Both the position numbers and the translations under genes were made by a program. From MGIIa-L3 sp11892u (GTDB taxonomy: Archaea > Thermoplasmatota > Poseidoniia > Poseidoniales > Poseidoniaceae), in assembly GCA_965659685.1 (NCBI GenBank), contig CBFHXB010000012.1:4016-68015 (forward strand): a stretch of DNA of 64,000 nt. The letters are read 5' to 3'. The notes below the pieces were generated by a model. That model was not told the origin of the DNA. It worked only from the letters and a program-made list of their open reading frames with translations, and made no database searches. Below are positions 16,387 to 24,064 of this stretch, piece by piece; positions within the stretch are counted from its first letter, which is position 1; every line of letters begins with the position of its first letter.

Positions 16387-16468
16387 CGCCGAGAGAGGGA
16401 TTCGAACCCCCGAGTCTGACGACAGTGGATTTCGAATCCACCGCACTACCGGGCTATGCGATCTCGGC
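16387..16468 (-). tRNA. tRNA-Ser (anticodon CGA)
   Basis: The minus strand folds as a complete class II tRNA. The acceptor stem GCCGAGA pairs perfectly with TCTCGGC. The D stem is GCAT/GTGC and the anticodon stem GTGGA/TCCAC, with loop TTCGAAA and anticodon CGA. The long variable arm has a GTC/GAC stem, and the T arm is GGGGG-TTCGAAT-CCCTC. The discriminator base is G, the serine identity element. CCA is not encoded and no intron is seen. It reads UCG serine codons, which suit a GC-rich genome. Confidence 0.95.
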
Positions 16469-16476
16469 CTAAAGCG
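16467..16476 (+). promoter_or_regulatory. TATA-like box for the SAMP-like gene
   Basis: GCCTAAAGCG on the plus strand lies 26-35 bases before the ATG at 16502 and touches the 5' end of the oppositely oriented tRNA. The spacing fits a leaderless mRNA. Confidence 0.3.
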
Positions 16477-16492
16477 AGGCCCGTGCATCACG

Positions 16493-16501
16493 GTCATAAG
16501 C
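16493..16501 (-). promoter_or_regulatory. TATA-like box for tRNA-Ser
   Basis: The minus strand reads GCTTATGAC, 25-33 bases upstream of the tRNA 5' end, the expected distance for an archaeal tRNA promoter. It abuts the start codon of the divergent SAMP-like gene. Confidence 0.4.
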
Positions 16502-16723
16502 ATGATGCAGCAGCAACGCTTCGTGTTGATTCGGCTCGTTGGTGACGAAGGGGAGCATGAGGTGACCCTCAAGCAAGGCTCGACCGTCCGCGACGTCCTG
16601 AGGGCCGTGGACCTGCTCCCTAGCCTGTACATCGTCTCGCATGTTGACCAGGTCCTGCCGATGACCACGGTCTTGCACGACGACGTCACCCTCGAGGTGA
16701 CCCGAATCGCATCAGGCGGCTGA
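16502..16723 (+). CDS. ubiquitin-like small modifier / sulfur carrier (SAMP, MoaD/ThiS fold)
   Basis: This 73-residue beta-grasp protein has the MoaD/ThiS/SAMP pattern. A strand (FVLIRLVGDE) leads to QGSTVRDVLRAVDLLP, then an acidic loop (LHDDVTLEVTRI) and the C-terminal diglycine SGG needed for adenylation by an E1-like enzyme. It can act as a protein modifier or a sulfur donor for molybdopterin or tRNA thiolation; the sequence does not separate these roles. A second ATG follows the first directly. moaA is about 13 kb away, and no E1-like gene is present. The end overlaps the convergent nuclease gene by 12 bases. Confidence 0.8.
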   Translation: MMQQQRFVLIRLVGDEGEHEVTLKQGSTVRDVLRAVDLLPSLYIVSHVDQVLPMTTVLHDDVTLEVTRIASGG

Positions 16724-18547
16724 TCCGTCATCCGCACGGGCCAAGACCCGAAGGTCGGAGGATTCGCTGAGGTCACCTTGGAGTTCGTTGACCCAGGCGC
16801 CCGGTGCAAGGTTGGTGAACGCCACCACGTCACCCGCTTCCACGTGCCCATAAGCACGCGGCATGGCGTTGCTCCAGCCGTCGATTTTCATCGTCCCGCT
16901 TGGGTCGATCAACATCAGACCTGCCCGGGACCAAGGACGACCGTTTCGTCCGATGCCGTGTTTCTCGAACCGGTACGCCACGCGACCGACGACGTCCACA
17001 CGTGTGGGCTGATGAACCATCAGGCTGTCAAGGGATCCGTCTTCAGCAACTTCCAACCTTGAACGTGGGTCAAAGCGGAGCGTCAGGCGCCCACCTCGTC
17101 CGATCTCGGGCATCACGTCGGTAAGCAGCACACGTTGCCCTTTGACCACGTCCAGACTGACCCCGTCCGGCGTGTTTCGACCCAAGATGCGCATCTCTGC
17201 CTGCCGTTGTCCGTCGGTAAACAGGATCCTTGGTCGAGACATGCCTGTGCTCTGCACAGCGTTCACCTCCAGATGAAGGCTGACGCGAGGGTTGATGGCA
17301 CCAAGAGGCTCAACGATGGTGGATTGATCGCGCCCGGGCAATTGGAAGCGTTGTGGAAGGTCCGGCAACTCACCTTCTGGCCCAGGACAAATGACCTGCC
17401 ACTCGCACATTGTGCAGCGCTTCCTCGGGTTCTCGTCCACGCCTTCGGGAACACCGCCAGGGCCGTGGTTGCGGTACGGGGCCGGAAGAGGAGGACAATC
17501 GTCCTCCGTGGGATCCTCACGACGGAGTTCTTCCCACAAGTCCGCCACACGCGATTCGAAGGCATCGCACCATTCGTGATCTGGACGGTCCACGTCCACG
17601 ACATCACCGGTGCCGAGGAACCAAATCGCCAACCGGGTGGGAAGGGGTTGGCCCTCATGAGTGGCTCGCCACAAGGCGGCATAGCCCCGAAGCTGCTGAT
17701 GGTAACTCGCGGTCCGGTCTGAAGCACCGATGGACGCCTTCAGGTCGATGATTTCGACCTCACCGCGCCAGCGGTACACGAGGTCGTATTCACCTTGGAA
17801 CATGAACGAAGGATGCACGGCTTGGCTGCTGAAACTCCCCGCATCAGGATCCACAAACCACGGGCGAGCGACTTCCCAAGCCTCAAGCGGGTCACAGGAA
17901 CCGTCCCGTGCCAATGGATGGGGTCCGGTCGACGGGTACCTTCGTCCGTCCGGCGCGGGATGGAGGGGGCGTTCACCTGCCCGCCAAGCCGAGATCGTGG
18001 GGCCGCCGCCCATCGAAAGGCAAGCCTCGACTTCCTGCAGGTGCAAGTCGATGGCACGTTCCACCATGCGCAAGGCCGCATCTGGCTTGATGCGATCCTC
18101 CCAAAACCCTGAGCGACGCTCATGAGCGTCCCAAGCAGCCCGCTCAACCGCAAGGCAAACTGGAAGGTGAACAGCGGCACGAGCGTAGGCCCACGTCCGA
18201 AGGTCTTCGATGGATGCTGGACGTTGTGGAAGGGGCAGAAGACCGTCAGCGGGCCATCCTGCTGTGGCTTCAGCGTCCGGTCGGTCATCGTCGTCCAAAG
18301 GGGTGCCGCTGAGCACGTCTTGAGGTGCGCTGGCCACGATGAAACCAGGGGATTCACGGAGCGTCATGCACACCGCTGCTTCCACCGCTCGACCGAGGTG
18401 CAACGGCGGCGTTTGGGCGATGCGCAAGCGTCGCACCTTCTCGAGGAACCATTGCCGAGGGCAGGCTTCCCAGAGGTTGATCTGGCTTGCAGAAAGGCGA
18501 CGGAAAGGGCCCACGGGGTCGTCGCCTTCAGGCACATGGACCGGCAT
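16712..18547 (-). CDS. iron-sulfur PD-(D/E)XK nuclease (RecB/Cas4-like) fused to RPA-type OB folds
   Basis: The product has 611 residues. Residues 1-390 form a RecB/Cas4-type nuclease: Cys29 in LWEACPRQWF, H50, D255 in GEYDLVY, D268-L-K270 in EIIDLKAS, and the QxxxY motif Q285-Y289. The cysteines C378, C381 and C387 (CTMCEWQVIC), with Cys29, give the four ligands of a 4Fe-4S cluster. Residues about 415-611 hold two beta-barrel stretches, the second clearly OB-like (DVVGRVAYRFEKHG, DPSGTMKIDGWSNAM, VEAGDVVAFTNL), resembling RPA. I infer an enzyme acting on single-stranded DNA or DNA ends. It is followed upstream by a paralogue (33-base gap). No cas genes are present, so it is not an ordinary Cas4. 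Confidence 0.75.
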   Translation of the reverse strand: MPVHVPEGDDPVGPFRRLSASQINLWEACPRQWFLEKVRRLRIAQTPPLHLGRAVEAAVCMTLRESPGFIVASAPQDVLSGTPLDDDDRPDAEATAGWPADGLLPLPQRPASIEDLRTWAYARAAVHLPVCLAVERAAWDAHERRSGFWEDRIKPDAALRMVERAIDLHLQEVEACLSMGGGPTISAWRAGERPLHPAPDGRRYPSTGPHPLARDGSCDPLEAWEVARPWFVDPDAGSFSSQAVHPSFMFQGEYDLVYRWRGEVEIIDLKASIGASDRTASYHQQLRGYAALWRATHEGQPLPTRLAIWFLGTGDVVDVDRPDHEWCDAFESRVADLWEELRREDPTEDDCPPLPAPYRNHGPGGVPEGVDENPRKRCTMCEWQVICPGPEGELPDLPQRFQLPGRDQSTIVEPLGAINPRVSLHLEVNAVQSTGMSRPRILFTDGQRQAEMRILGRNTPDGVSLDVVKGQRVLLTDVMPEIGRGGRLTLRFDPRSRLEVAEDGSLDSLMVHQPTRVDVVGRVAYRFEKHGIGRNGRPWSRAGLMLIDPSGTMKIDGWSNAMPRAYGHVEAGDVVAFTNLAPGAWVNELQGDLSESSDLRVLARADDGSAA

Positions 18548-18580
18548 ACGAAGCAGGTCGGGCCACGACCCACTTGAACC

Positions 18581-20290
18581 TCACGACTCGGGAGGTTGCA
18601 CTTCGACACGGGTCGAACGGGCATCGATGCGCAATTGTGGCATGCCTTCCCGCCATCCGAGTTCCGCACCTGTGAGCTTCACGTGATCGCCCGGGCGGAT
18701 GTCGAGGATGCGGTCCGTCAGCGTGCTTCCAAACATGGCCACCTCAATGATGCGGTCACCGTCGTAGACGTGCAACGTCCCCATGGACCAAGGTCGACCG
18801 TCAAGCCGAATGCCGTTTCCGCGGCCGATGGACACGACCAAGGCAGACACGTTGGCCCGTGTGCGAAGCATCCCGAGCCGCGTCACTTCGGCCTCCTCGT
18901 CGTTGTCGTGGAAGGTCGTACCGGCGTCGGCATAGAGCCGGGCTGATCTGCGCCATGCACCGGGCAATGCCCCGCGGACCAACACAGGACCCGTCTTCAC
19001 TTCGTGAATGGCGGGTGCCGCCCCAGGCTGGCTCTCTTCCAACGCCACGTGAGCACGTCCGCTGGTCAATGCCGCTCCAATCACGGGTTCACCGAAGTGG
19101 TTGGGTAAGGGACCCCACTTTCCGTCGAGGTTTCCTCGAACGTTCACGCGGTGTGGAATCCCGCTTAGCGGCTCGAAAGGTGGCGCTATAGAAGGGACGG
19201 CTGAGCGCCCATCGGTTCGGTCGTCCAACAAAGCAAGCACACCATCGTCGGTGGACAAGGCGCACCATCGGCAACCTGGCCGGTCACAGGTGGCGTCCAC
19301 CGAAAGCGGCAGGGCCATGGCCCCTTCGCTGCCTTCTGCCATCGCCAAGGCCACGGCCTCAAGCTCCGAGGTGGCTTGTGCGTGATCGGGGAACGGGTCC
19401 ACAACTGAACGCTTGCCCCCGTCCAAATACCAGCCCTCCAAAGCGTCGGGCTTCTCCTCAAAACACACTTCCCACAACCACCCGTAAAAGCGCATTTGGT
19501 CGTGAAGTGCACTTCCGTAAGGGCCTCCTCCATCCCCTGATTTCAGGTCGATCAGCCGCGTGGAGCCGTCCCAGCGCATGACCATGTCAAGTTCACCTGC
19601 CGCCCACCCTTCAGGGTGAAACATGCGTTGAGGTTGCCCGACGCGCGGGTCCTTGACCCAAGGGCGAACCACTTCCCATGCCTCGGCATGGTTGACGTCT
19701 GAACCTTCGGCCTGCCAACCTTGGAAGCCCTCCTTTGCAGGGTCGTCCAGATGGGCGGGCCAGCGTTCAGGCAGTGGATGTTCGGGCTTGGCTCCGTCGG
19801 ACGGCGACGGCACCTCAAACACACGTTCCTGGGCGCGCATGGCGCGGAGGTAGGGGCCTCCTCCAACCTCAACACAGCGGTCCACGTCAACCATCAACAG
19901 GTCCACGGCGGACATGATCCTCAAGGTCAAGTCCTCGACCGTGAACGGCCAATCTGGGGTGTCCCACTCGCGTCGCCACGGCAAGTCTTCCCACCGAGCG
20001 ACGCCTTCCTCTCGAACACGCCGTGCTTCCTCATCGGCACAATCGCTCAGCCAAGCGAGCAAGGCGGCACGGTCTGCACCGGCCGGCGCATGACGCATGA
20101 TCAGTCGAATGACGCCGTCCTCAAGCACGTGTCCGAGAATTTGAGACGGAGAGGTAGGCGAACCCAAACCGAGCCCGCGGGTGATGCGCCACTCGGTTTG
20201 GCAGCGCTGCCAGGTGCTGTACGCGGATCCAGACAAGCGTCGACGGGACCGCCCAAGCGGTCCTCCGACGGGTGGCGTCGTGACCGGCAT
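18581..20290 (-). CDS. second iron-sulfur PD-(D/E)XK nuclease with C-terminal OB fold
   Basis: This 569-residue protein is a divergent paralogue of the gene downstream. The nuclease part shows Cys30 (WQRCQTEW), H54 (LGHVLEDG), D235 (GELDMVM), D248-L-K250 (LIDLKSG), Q265-Y269 (QMRFY) and a C-terminal cysteine group C335, C340 and C343 in CDRPGCRWC. The last 95 residues form an RPA-like OB fold (NVSALVVSIGRGNGIRLDGR, IIEVAMFGSTL, IRPGDHVKLTGAELG). The ATG at 20290 is preferred to one at 20323, which lies only 7 bases from the abcE stop. The tandem arrangement suggests that the two nucleases act as a heterodimer, like AddAB subunits (inference). Confidence 0.72.
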   Translation of the reverse strand: MPVTTPPVGGPLGRSRRRLSGSAYSTWQRCQTEWRITRGLGLGSPTSPSQILGHVLEDGVIRLIMRHAPAGADRAALLAWLSDCADEEARRVREEGVARWEDLPWRREWDTPDWPFTVEDLTLRIMSAVDLLMVDVDRCVEVGGGPYLRAMRAQERVFEVPSPSDGAKPEHPLPERWPAHLDDPAKEGFQGWQAEGSDVNHAEAWEVVRPWVKDPRVGQPQRMFHPEGWAAGELDMVMRWDGSTRLIDLKSGDGGGPYGSALHDQMRFYGWLWEVCFEEKPDALEGWYLDGGKRSVVDPFPDHAQATSELEAVALAMAEGSEGAMALPLSVDATCDRPGCRWCALSTDDGVLALLDDRTDGRSAVPSIAPPFEPLSGIPHRVNVRGNLDGKWGPLPNHFGEPVIGAALTSGRAHVALEESQPGAAPAIHEVKTGPVLVRGALPGAWRRSARLYADAGTTFHDNDEEAEVTRLGMLRTRANVSALVVSIGRGNGIRLDGRPWSMGTLHVYDGDRIIEVAMFGSTLTDRILDIRPGDHVKLTGAELGWREGMPQLRIDARSTRVEVQPPES

Positions 20291-20329
20291 GACCACCGCA
20301 CCTCGAGGCCCTGCATGAAGCACGCGGCT

Positions 20330-22105
20330 TCAAGCAGAGTAGGAGTAGTAGTCTCCTGCCGTTCGCTGTTCGCGATCTTTGCGGCTGTCGGATTTGTTGA
20401 TGCGAGGACGTTTCGACTCGTGGTCACGACGGAACGTGATGTTCACACCGGACAAAAATCGGTTCATGCCGTCCCGCAAATCGAAGGGACCCTCGGCTCG
20501 GCCATGGACACCGCCCTCGCCCTCAAACACGAGGAGAGAATCGCTGACGATGTCGATGAAGTACACGTCGTGGTCGATGACGAACGCCGCCTTTTCATTC
20601 GACTCCATGGTTCTGCGGATGGCTTTCGCGGCTTCCATACGTGCGCTTGCATCGAGGTGGGCACTTGGTTCATCCAGCAGGTACACGTCGGCCTCTCGAC
20701 CCAAACAAATCGCGATGGCCACGCACTGCCGTTCACCACCTGAGAGTTTGCGGAGGCGCTTTGGAAGGAGTTGATCCACGCCAAGCGCACGGATGACGTT
20801 CACGTGGAATTCGCCGCTGCGCCAGCGTGGGCCAAGTTCACTGTCAAGCCAAAGTTGGACCGTGCCTTCCATGTCGAGGTCAAGGTGCTGAGGCTTGTAG
20901 GAAATCTTGGCGTCCTCGCTGACCCAACCAGCATCGTATTCGTGTTCACCGGCCAAGATTTTGATCATCGTGGATTTCCCGGTCCCGTTCGGACCGACGA
21001 CCCCGACCACTTCCGCACGGTGCACGGCGCCTTCACCGGTTTCAAGTTTGAAATCGCCGAGGTTCTTCTCGAGGTCGCCCCAAGACACCACGGGAGCTCC
21101 GGTCTCGACCTTCCGGTCCCTGTGCCCTAGGAACGCAATGGGCTTGTCCCGGATGCGGACGTTTTGTTCAGGAAGGAAGCCATCGAGGTAGGCGTTGATG
21201 GCGGTCCGGGTGGCACGGGCAGGGGTGAAGATGCCGAAGGCTCCCTTTGTACCGTAGACGATGTGCACCAAATCCGCGAGCACGTCGAGCACCGCAAGGT
21301 CGTGCTCGATGACGATGACGCGACGTTCCGCGGCCAGTTCCTGCACGATGCGAACGATGCGCATTCGCTCGTAGATGTCGAGGTACGAAGAGGGCTCGTC
21401 AAGGAAGTACACGTCAGCATCGCGCAACAGGGTCGCAGCCATCGCCATCCGTTGCAATTCACCGCCGGAGAGTTGAGCGATCTCTCGCTCAAGGAGGTGG
21501 TCGATGCCCAAGCCTTCCGTCAATTCGACGAACAGGCCACGTTCATCCACCTTCCGCAGCAGGTCGCCGACCTTGCCTTTGACGCGCTGAGGCAGGCGGT
21601 CGACGTTCTGAGGCTTGACCGCCACGGAGATTCGACCTTCTTTGACCTCCACCAAGAAATCGCGAAGTTCGCCGCGTGGCAAGCTGTTGATCACCGCGTC
21701 CCAATCCGCCTCGGCACGCCAATCTCCCAAATTGGGCACCAAACGCCCGGAAAGCGCGTTGAACGCCGTCGACTTCCCCATGCCGTTTGGCCCGAGGATG
21801 CCGACGACCTGGTCCTTCGATGGGGTCGGAAGCCGGAAGAGACGAAACCCGTTGAGGGAATACCGGTGAATCATGTCGGTTTCGAGTTCCTCCGGGAGCT
21901 GTTCGATGATCAGGGCATCGTGAGGACACTTGTTGATGCAAATCCCACAGCCGATGCAGAGGCTTTCGGAGATGTGGGGCTTGCCTGTTTTGTGGTCCAG
22001 AACGATGCATTCTTGCCCGTTCCGAACAGGCGGGCAGAAGGCATGGCATTCTGCATTGCACTTCTTGGGTTGACAGTTGTCTTCCCGAAGCACAGCAACC
22101 CGCAT
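20330..22105 (-). CDS. ABCE1/Rli1 ribosome recycling ATPase
   Basis: ABCE1 splits ribosomes after termination in archaea and eukaryotes. The N-terminal iron-sulfur domain has two complete 4Fe-4S sets (C11, C16, C20, C24 and C50, C53, C56, C60). The first ATPase domain has the Walker A GPNGMGKST (105-113), signature LSGGELQRM and DEPSSYLD. The second has GPNGTGKST, LSGGERQCVAI and DEPSAHLD. The length of 591 residues is normal. The ATG at 22105 begins MRVAVL, as in the family. rpl10e lies 50 bases downstream in coordinate terms, upstream in transcription. Confidence 0.97.
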   Translation of the reverse strand: MRVAVLREDNCQPKKCNAECHAFCPPVRNGQECIVLDHKTGKPHISESLCIGCGICINKCPHDALIIEQLPEELETDMIHRYSLNGFRLFRLPTPSKDQVVGILGPNGMGKSTAFNALSGRLVPNLGDWRAEADWDAVINSLPRGELRDFLVEVKEGRISVAVKPQNVDRLPQRVKGKVGDLLRKVDERGLFVELTEGLGIDHLLEREIAQLSGGELQRMAMAATLLRDADVYFLDEPSSYLDIYERMRIVRIVQELAAERRVIVIEHDLAVLDVLADLVHIVYGTKGAFGIFTPARATRTAINAYLDGFLPEQNVRIRDKPIAFLGHRDRKVETGAPVVSWGDLEKNLGDFKLETGEGAVHRAEVVGVVGPNGTGKSTMIKILAGEHEYDAGWVSEDAKISYKPQHLDLDMEGTVQLWLDSELGPRWRSGEFHVNVIRALGVDQLLPKRLRKLSGGERQCVAIAICLGREADVYLLDEPSAHLDASARMEAAKAIRRTMESNEKAAFVIDHDVYFIDIVSDSLLVFEGEGGVHGRAEGPFDLRDGMNRFLSGVNITFRRDHESKRPRINKSDSRKDREQRTAGDYYSYSA

Positions 22106-22155
22106 GGTGGACCCTCCTGGAACGAACGCGCCGGTGGCGCGCTATCAACGTGACC

Positions 22156-22695
22156 TCAAACGAGGCCCTTGAGGTGCTCAGCGCCGCGGACCAACTTGGT
22201 CGAGCAGGGCGTGGGGAATTTCATGCTGGCCTTGCGGAGCGCAGACTTCGCCGTGAGGTAATGCTCAGGGGTGGTCTGGAGGGTCAAGACACGCTGGCCG
22301 CGCTGAACGCGAGCGGCGGTGCCGACGTTCTTTCCGAAGGCGCAACGCATGCCCTGAGACACACGGTCAGCACCTGCACCGGTCGCTTGCTTGTTCTCGC
22401 GGAGGACGTGGTGAGGGTAGGTGTGGACGCGGAGCGCGTAGCCTTGAGCGCCGGAGGCGTTACGGATGGTCGCGTTGCAAATCACACGGGCTGCTTCGAG
22501 CGCCGTGTGGCGGATCTGACAGGCGTTGTCAGCGCGGAGTTCGAGGACAACCGGGAAGCCCCCCGTCTCGGCCGCACGGCGGTTCCCAACGTGGAACTGC
22601 ATGATACGGTTGTTGGGCACACCGCCGATGTACTTGCGCCGGGTGTACGCAGGGCCCTTGACTTGGCGGTACATCTTCGCGGGCTTGCGTGCCAT
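22156..22695 (-). CDS. rpl10e: large subunit ribosomal protein L10e (L16 family)
   Basis: The 179-residue product starts MARKPAKMYRQVKGPAYTRR and contains GGVPNNRIMQFHVGN, RVHTYPHHVLRENK, and QGMRCAFGK with GTAARV, all typical of archaeal L10e. The frame is open for 24 more codons upstream, but that part lacks similarity. It is the promoter-proximal gene of rpl10e-abcE, with a TATA-like box about 40 bases before the ATG. Confidence 0.95.
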   Translation of the reverse strand: MARKPAKMYRQVKGPAYTRRKYIGGVPNNRIMQFHVGNRRAAETGGFPVVLELRADNACQIRHTALEAARVICNATIRNASGAQGYALRVHTYPHHVLRENKQATGAGADRVSQGMRCAFGKNVGTAARVQRGQRVLTLQTTPEHYLTAKSALRKASMKFPTPCSTKLVRGAEHLKGLV

Positions 22696-22732
22696 AACGG
22701 GACCTCCGAGCAGGCTGCCGACCTGAACGCTG

Positions 22733-22742
22733 CTTATGAGGC
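22733..22742 (-). promoter_or_regulatory. TATA-like box for rpl10e
   Basis: The minus strand reads GCCTCATAAG followed by CAGCG, 38-47 bases before the rpl10e ATG. The position matches the box upstream of rpl37e and rpl44e, which supports a shared ribosomal-protein promoter layout. Confidence 0.4.
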
Positions 22743-22809
22743 CTCCGATGAACAATCCAAGGACCACCCTCGCGAAAAGCCTTGAGAGCCCTGACCTCGT
22801 GGTGTCATC

Positions 22810-23997
22810 ATGGCCTCGGGTCTCTCGCGACTTTTGGAGGAGGAGTCAGAGCACCAATGGCTTGCCATTGGCCTCTTCGCCCTTTTCGCCCTCGCAGGTG
22901 GATGGGCGGTCAGCGCCACGGGAACCATCTCCTCGCTCGGCAATGCCCCGGTCACGGCCGCATGGCAAGGCCATGATGTGCTTGACATCGCAATGCTGGA
23001 CGCGGAATGGGACCTTGCCCACGTCGGCATCGTGGTGGATCCGCAAGGGCCCCTGCTCTACCTCCAAGAAAATGAAGGCCAAGAAGGCGTGACGCTCATC
23101 ACCAGGTCAACCGTGCCCGAGCGGCTTCTGGACACTGAGGACGGCGTATGGTGGGACGCCGGGAATGGCGTTCTGCAAGGATGCTACGTCGATGGAGACG
23201 AAGTGGTCTTCCAACAAAGCCTGTCTGGGCTTGACCAAGGACAAGCCGTCGATCTCGTTCTTGCTGAAGACACGACGAACGTCCTCGGTTGGTTGCTGGT
23301 GGCGGACGGCCAGAGCACATCGGCCGTGGCCTACGATGGACTTGGGTCCAATTTCACGGCCGTCAGCGCCCCAGAAGGCGTCACATGGACGCACCTCGAA
23401 CGGTTCGACGAGCGCCACCTGGCCGCAATCGGGTGGCGCGTGGCCGCCACACCAGGCCAAAATCCAGCCCAACCAGAGATGCAGGCGTGGATCACGGTCA
23501 TTCAGGTACAGGACGGCACCATGACGAAGTTGCAGAGCGTGGAGGGCCCCCTCGGCAGCGTCCACAGCACGGCTTCGTTCGACGATGGGACCGTTCTTGT
23601 GGCCACCGAAGAAAACGCCGTTCTGGTCGACTCAGACGCGTCGACCACGAGCCTCGGGGTGCGCTCGTCGGCCGCCATGCTTGCAGACGACGGCACCGTC
23701 TGGTTCGCCGGGAGCGGGGACAGCACGCTCATGCCACGATGGATGGACGGGACCCTCGACACCGAACGCTTGGCTTCGCCCCTTGGCCTGGCCGTCACAT
23801 CCGCTGAAAGCGACGGCCACCGATGGGTGCTCTTCGGTACCAACGGAGACGGTGAACACGCCGCGATGGTGCTTGACGTGGATCAGAACGCCTCGCCGCT
23901 CAGCGGTCGCGGCTTCCTGAACCTCATGTTCTTGGTCGTTGGAACCGCATCCATCCTCGGCATTGCAAGCACGTGGTGGCGCCAATCCACCGTGTGA
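22810..23997 (+). CDS. membrane-anchored propeller-like protein, unknown family
   Basis: The 395-residue product has one hydrophobic segment near the N-terminus (GLFALFALAGGWAV) and one at the C-terminus (LMFLVVGTASILGI). Between them are about 330 residues of repeated beta strands with recurrent patterns such as GVWWDAGNGVLQGCYVDGDE, DGTVLVATEENAVLVDSD and DGTVWFAGSGDS, suggesting a beta propeller on the outer face of the membrane. No enzyme motif is seen. A short RRQSTV-like tail is cytoplasmic. It lies alone between rpl10e (divergent) and mutS (same strand, 67 bases). Confidence 0.55.
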   Translation: MASGLSRLLEEESEHQWLAIGLFALFALAGGWAVSATGTISSLGNAPVTAAWQGHDVLDIAMLDAEWDLAHVGIVVDPQGPLLYLQENEGQEGVTLITRSTVPERLLDTEDGVWWDAGNGVLQGCYVDGDEVVFQQSLSGLDQGQAVDLVLAEDTTNVLGWLLVADGQSTSAVAYDGLGSNFTAVSAPEGVTWTHLERFDERHLAAIGWRVAATPGQNPAQPEMQAWITVIQVQDGTMTKLQSVEGPLGSVHSTASFDDGTVLVATEENAVLVDSDASTTSLGVRSSAAMLADDGTVWFAGSGDSTLMPRWMDGTLDTERLASPLGLAVTSAESDGHRWVLFGTNGDGEHAAMVLDVDQNASPLSGRGFLNLMFLVVGTASILGIASTWWRQSTV

Positions 23998-24064
23998 GCG
24001 ACACAGAGGCCCTTCGCCACCTTCATGTGCCCTCGTCCGTGCTGGACAGGCCTGACTCAGGGGC

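Noticed and set aside
16712..20290. Reading the two nucleases as CRISPR Cas4
   Set aside because: No repeats, cas1 or cas2 exist in the window, and the proteins are about three times the length of Cas4 with OB folds.
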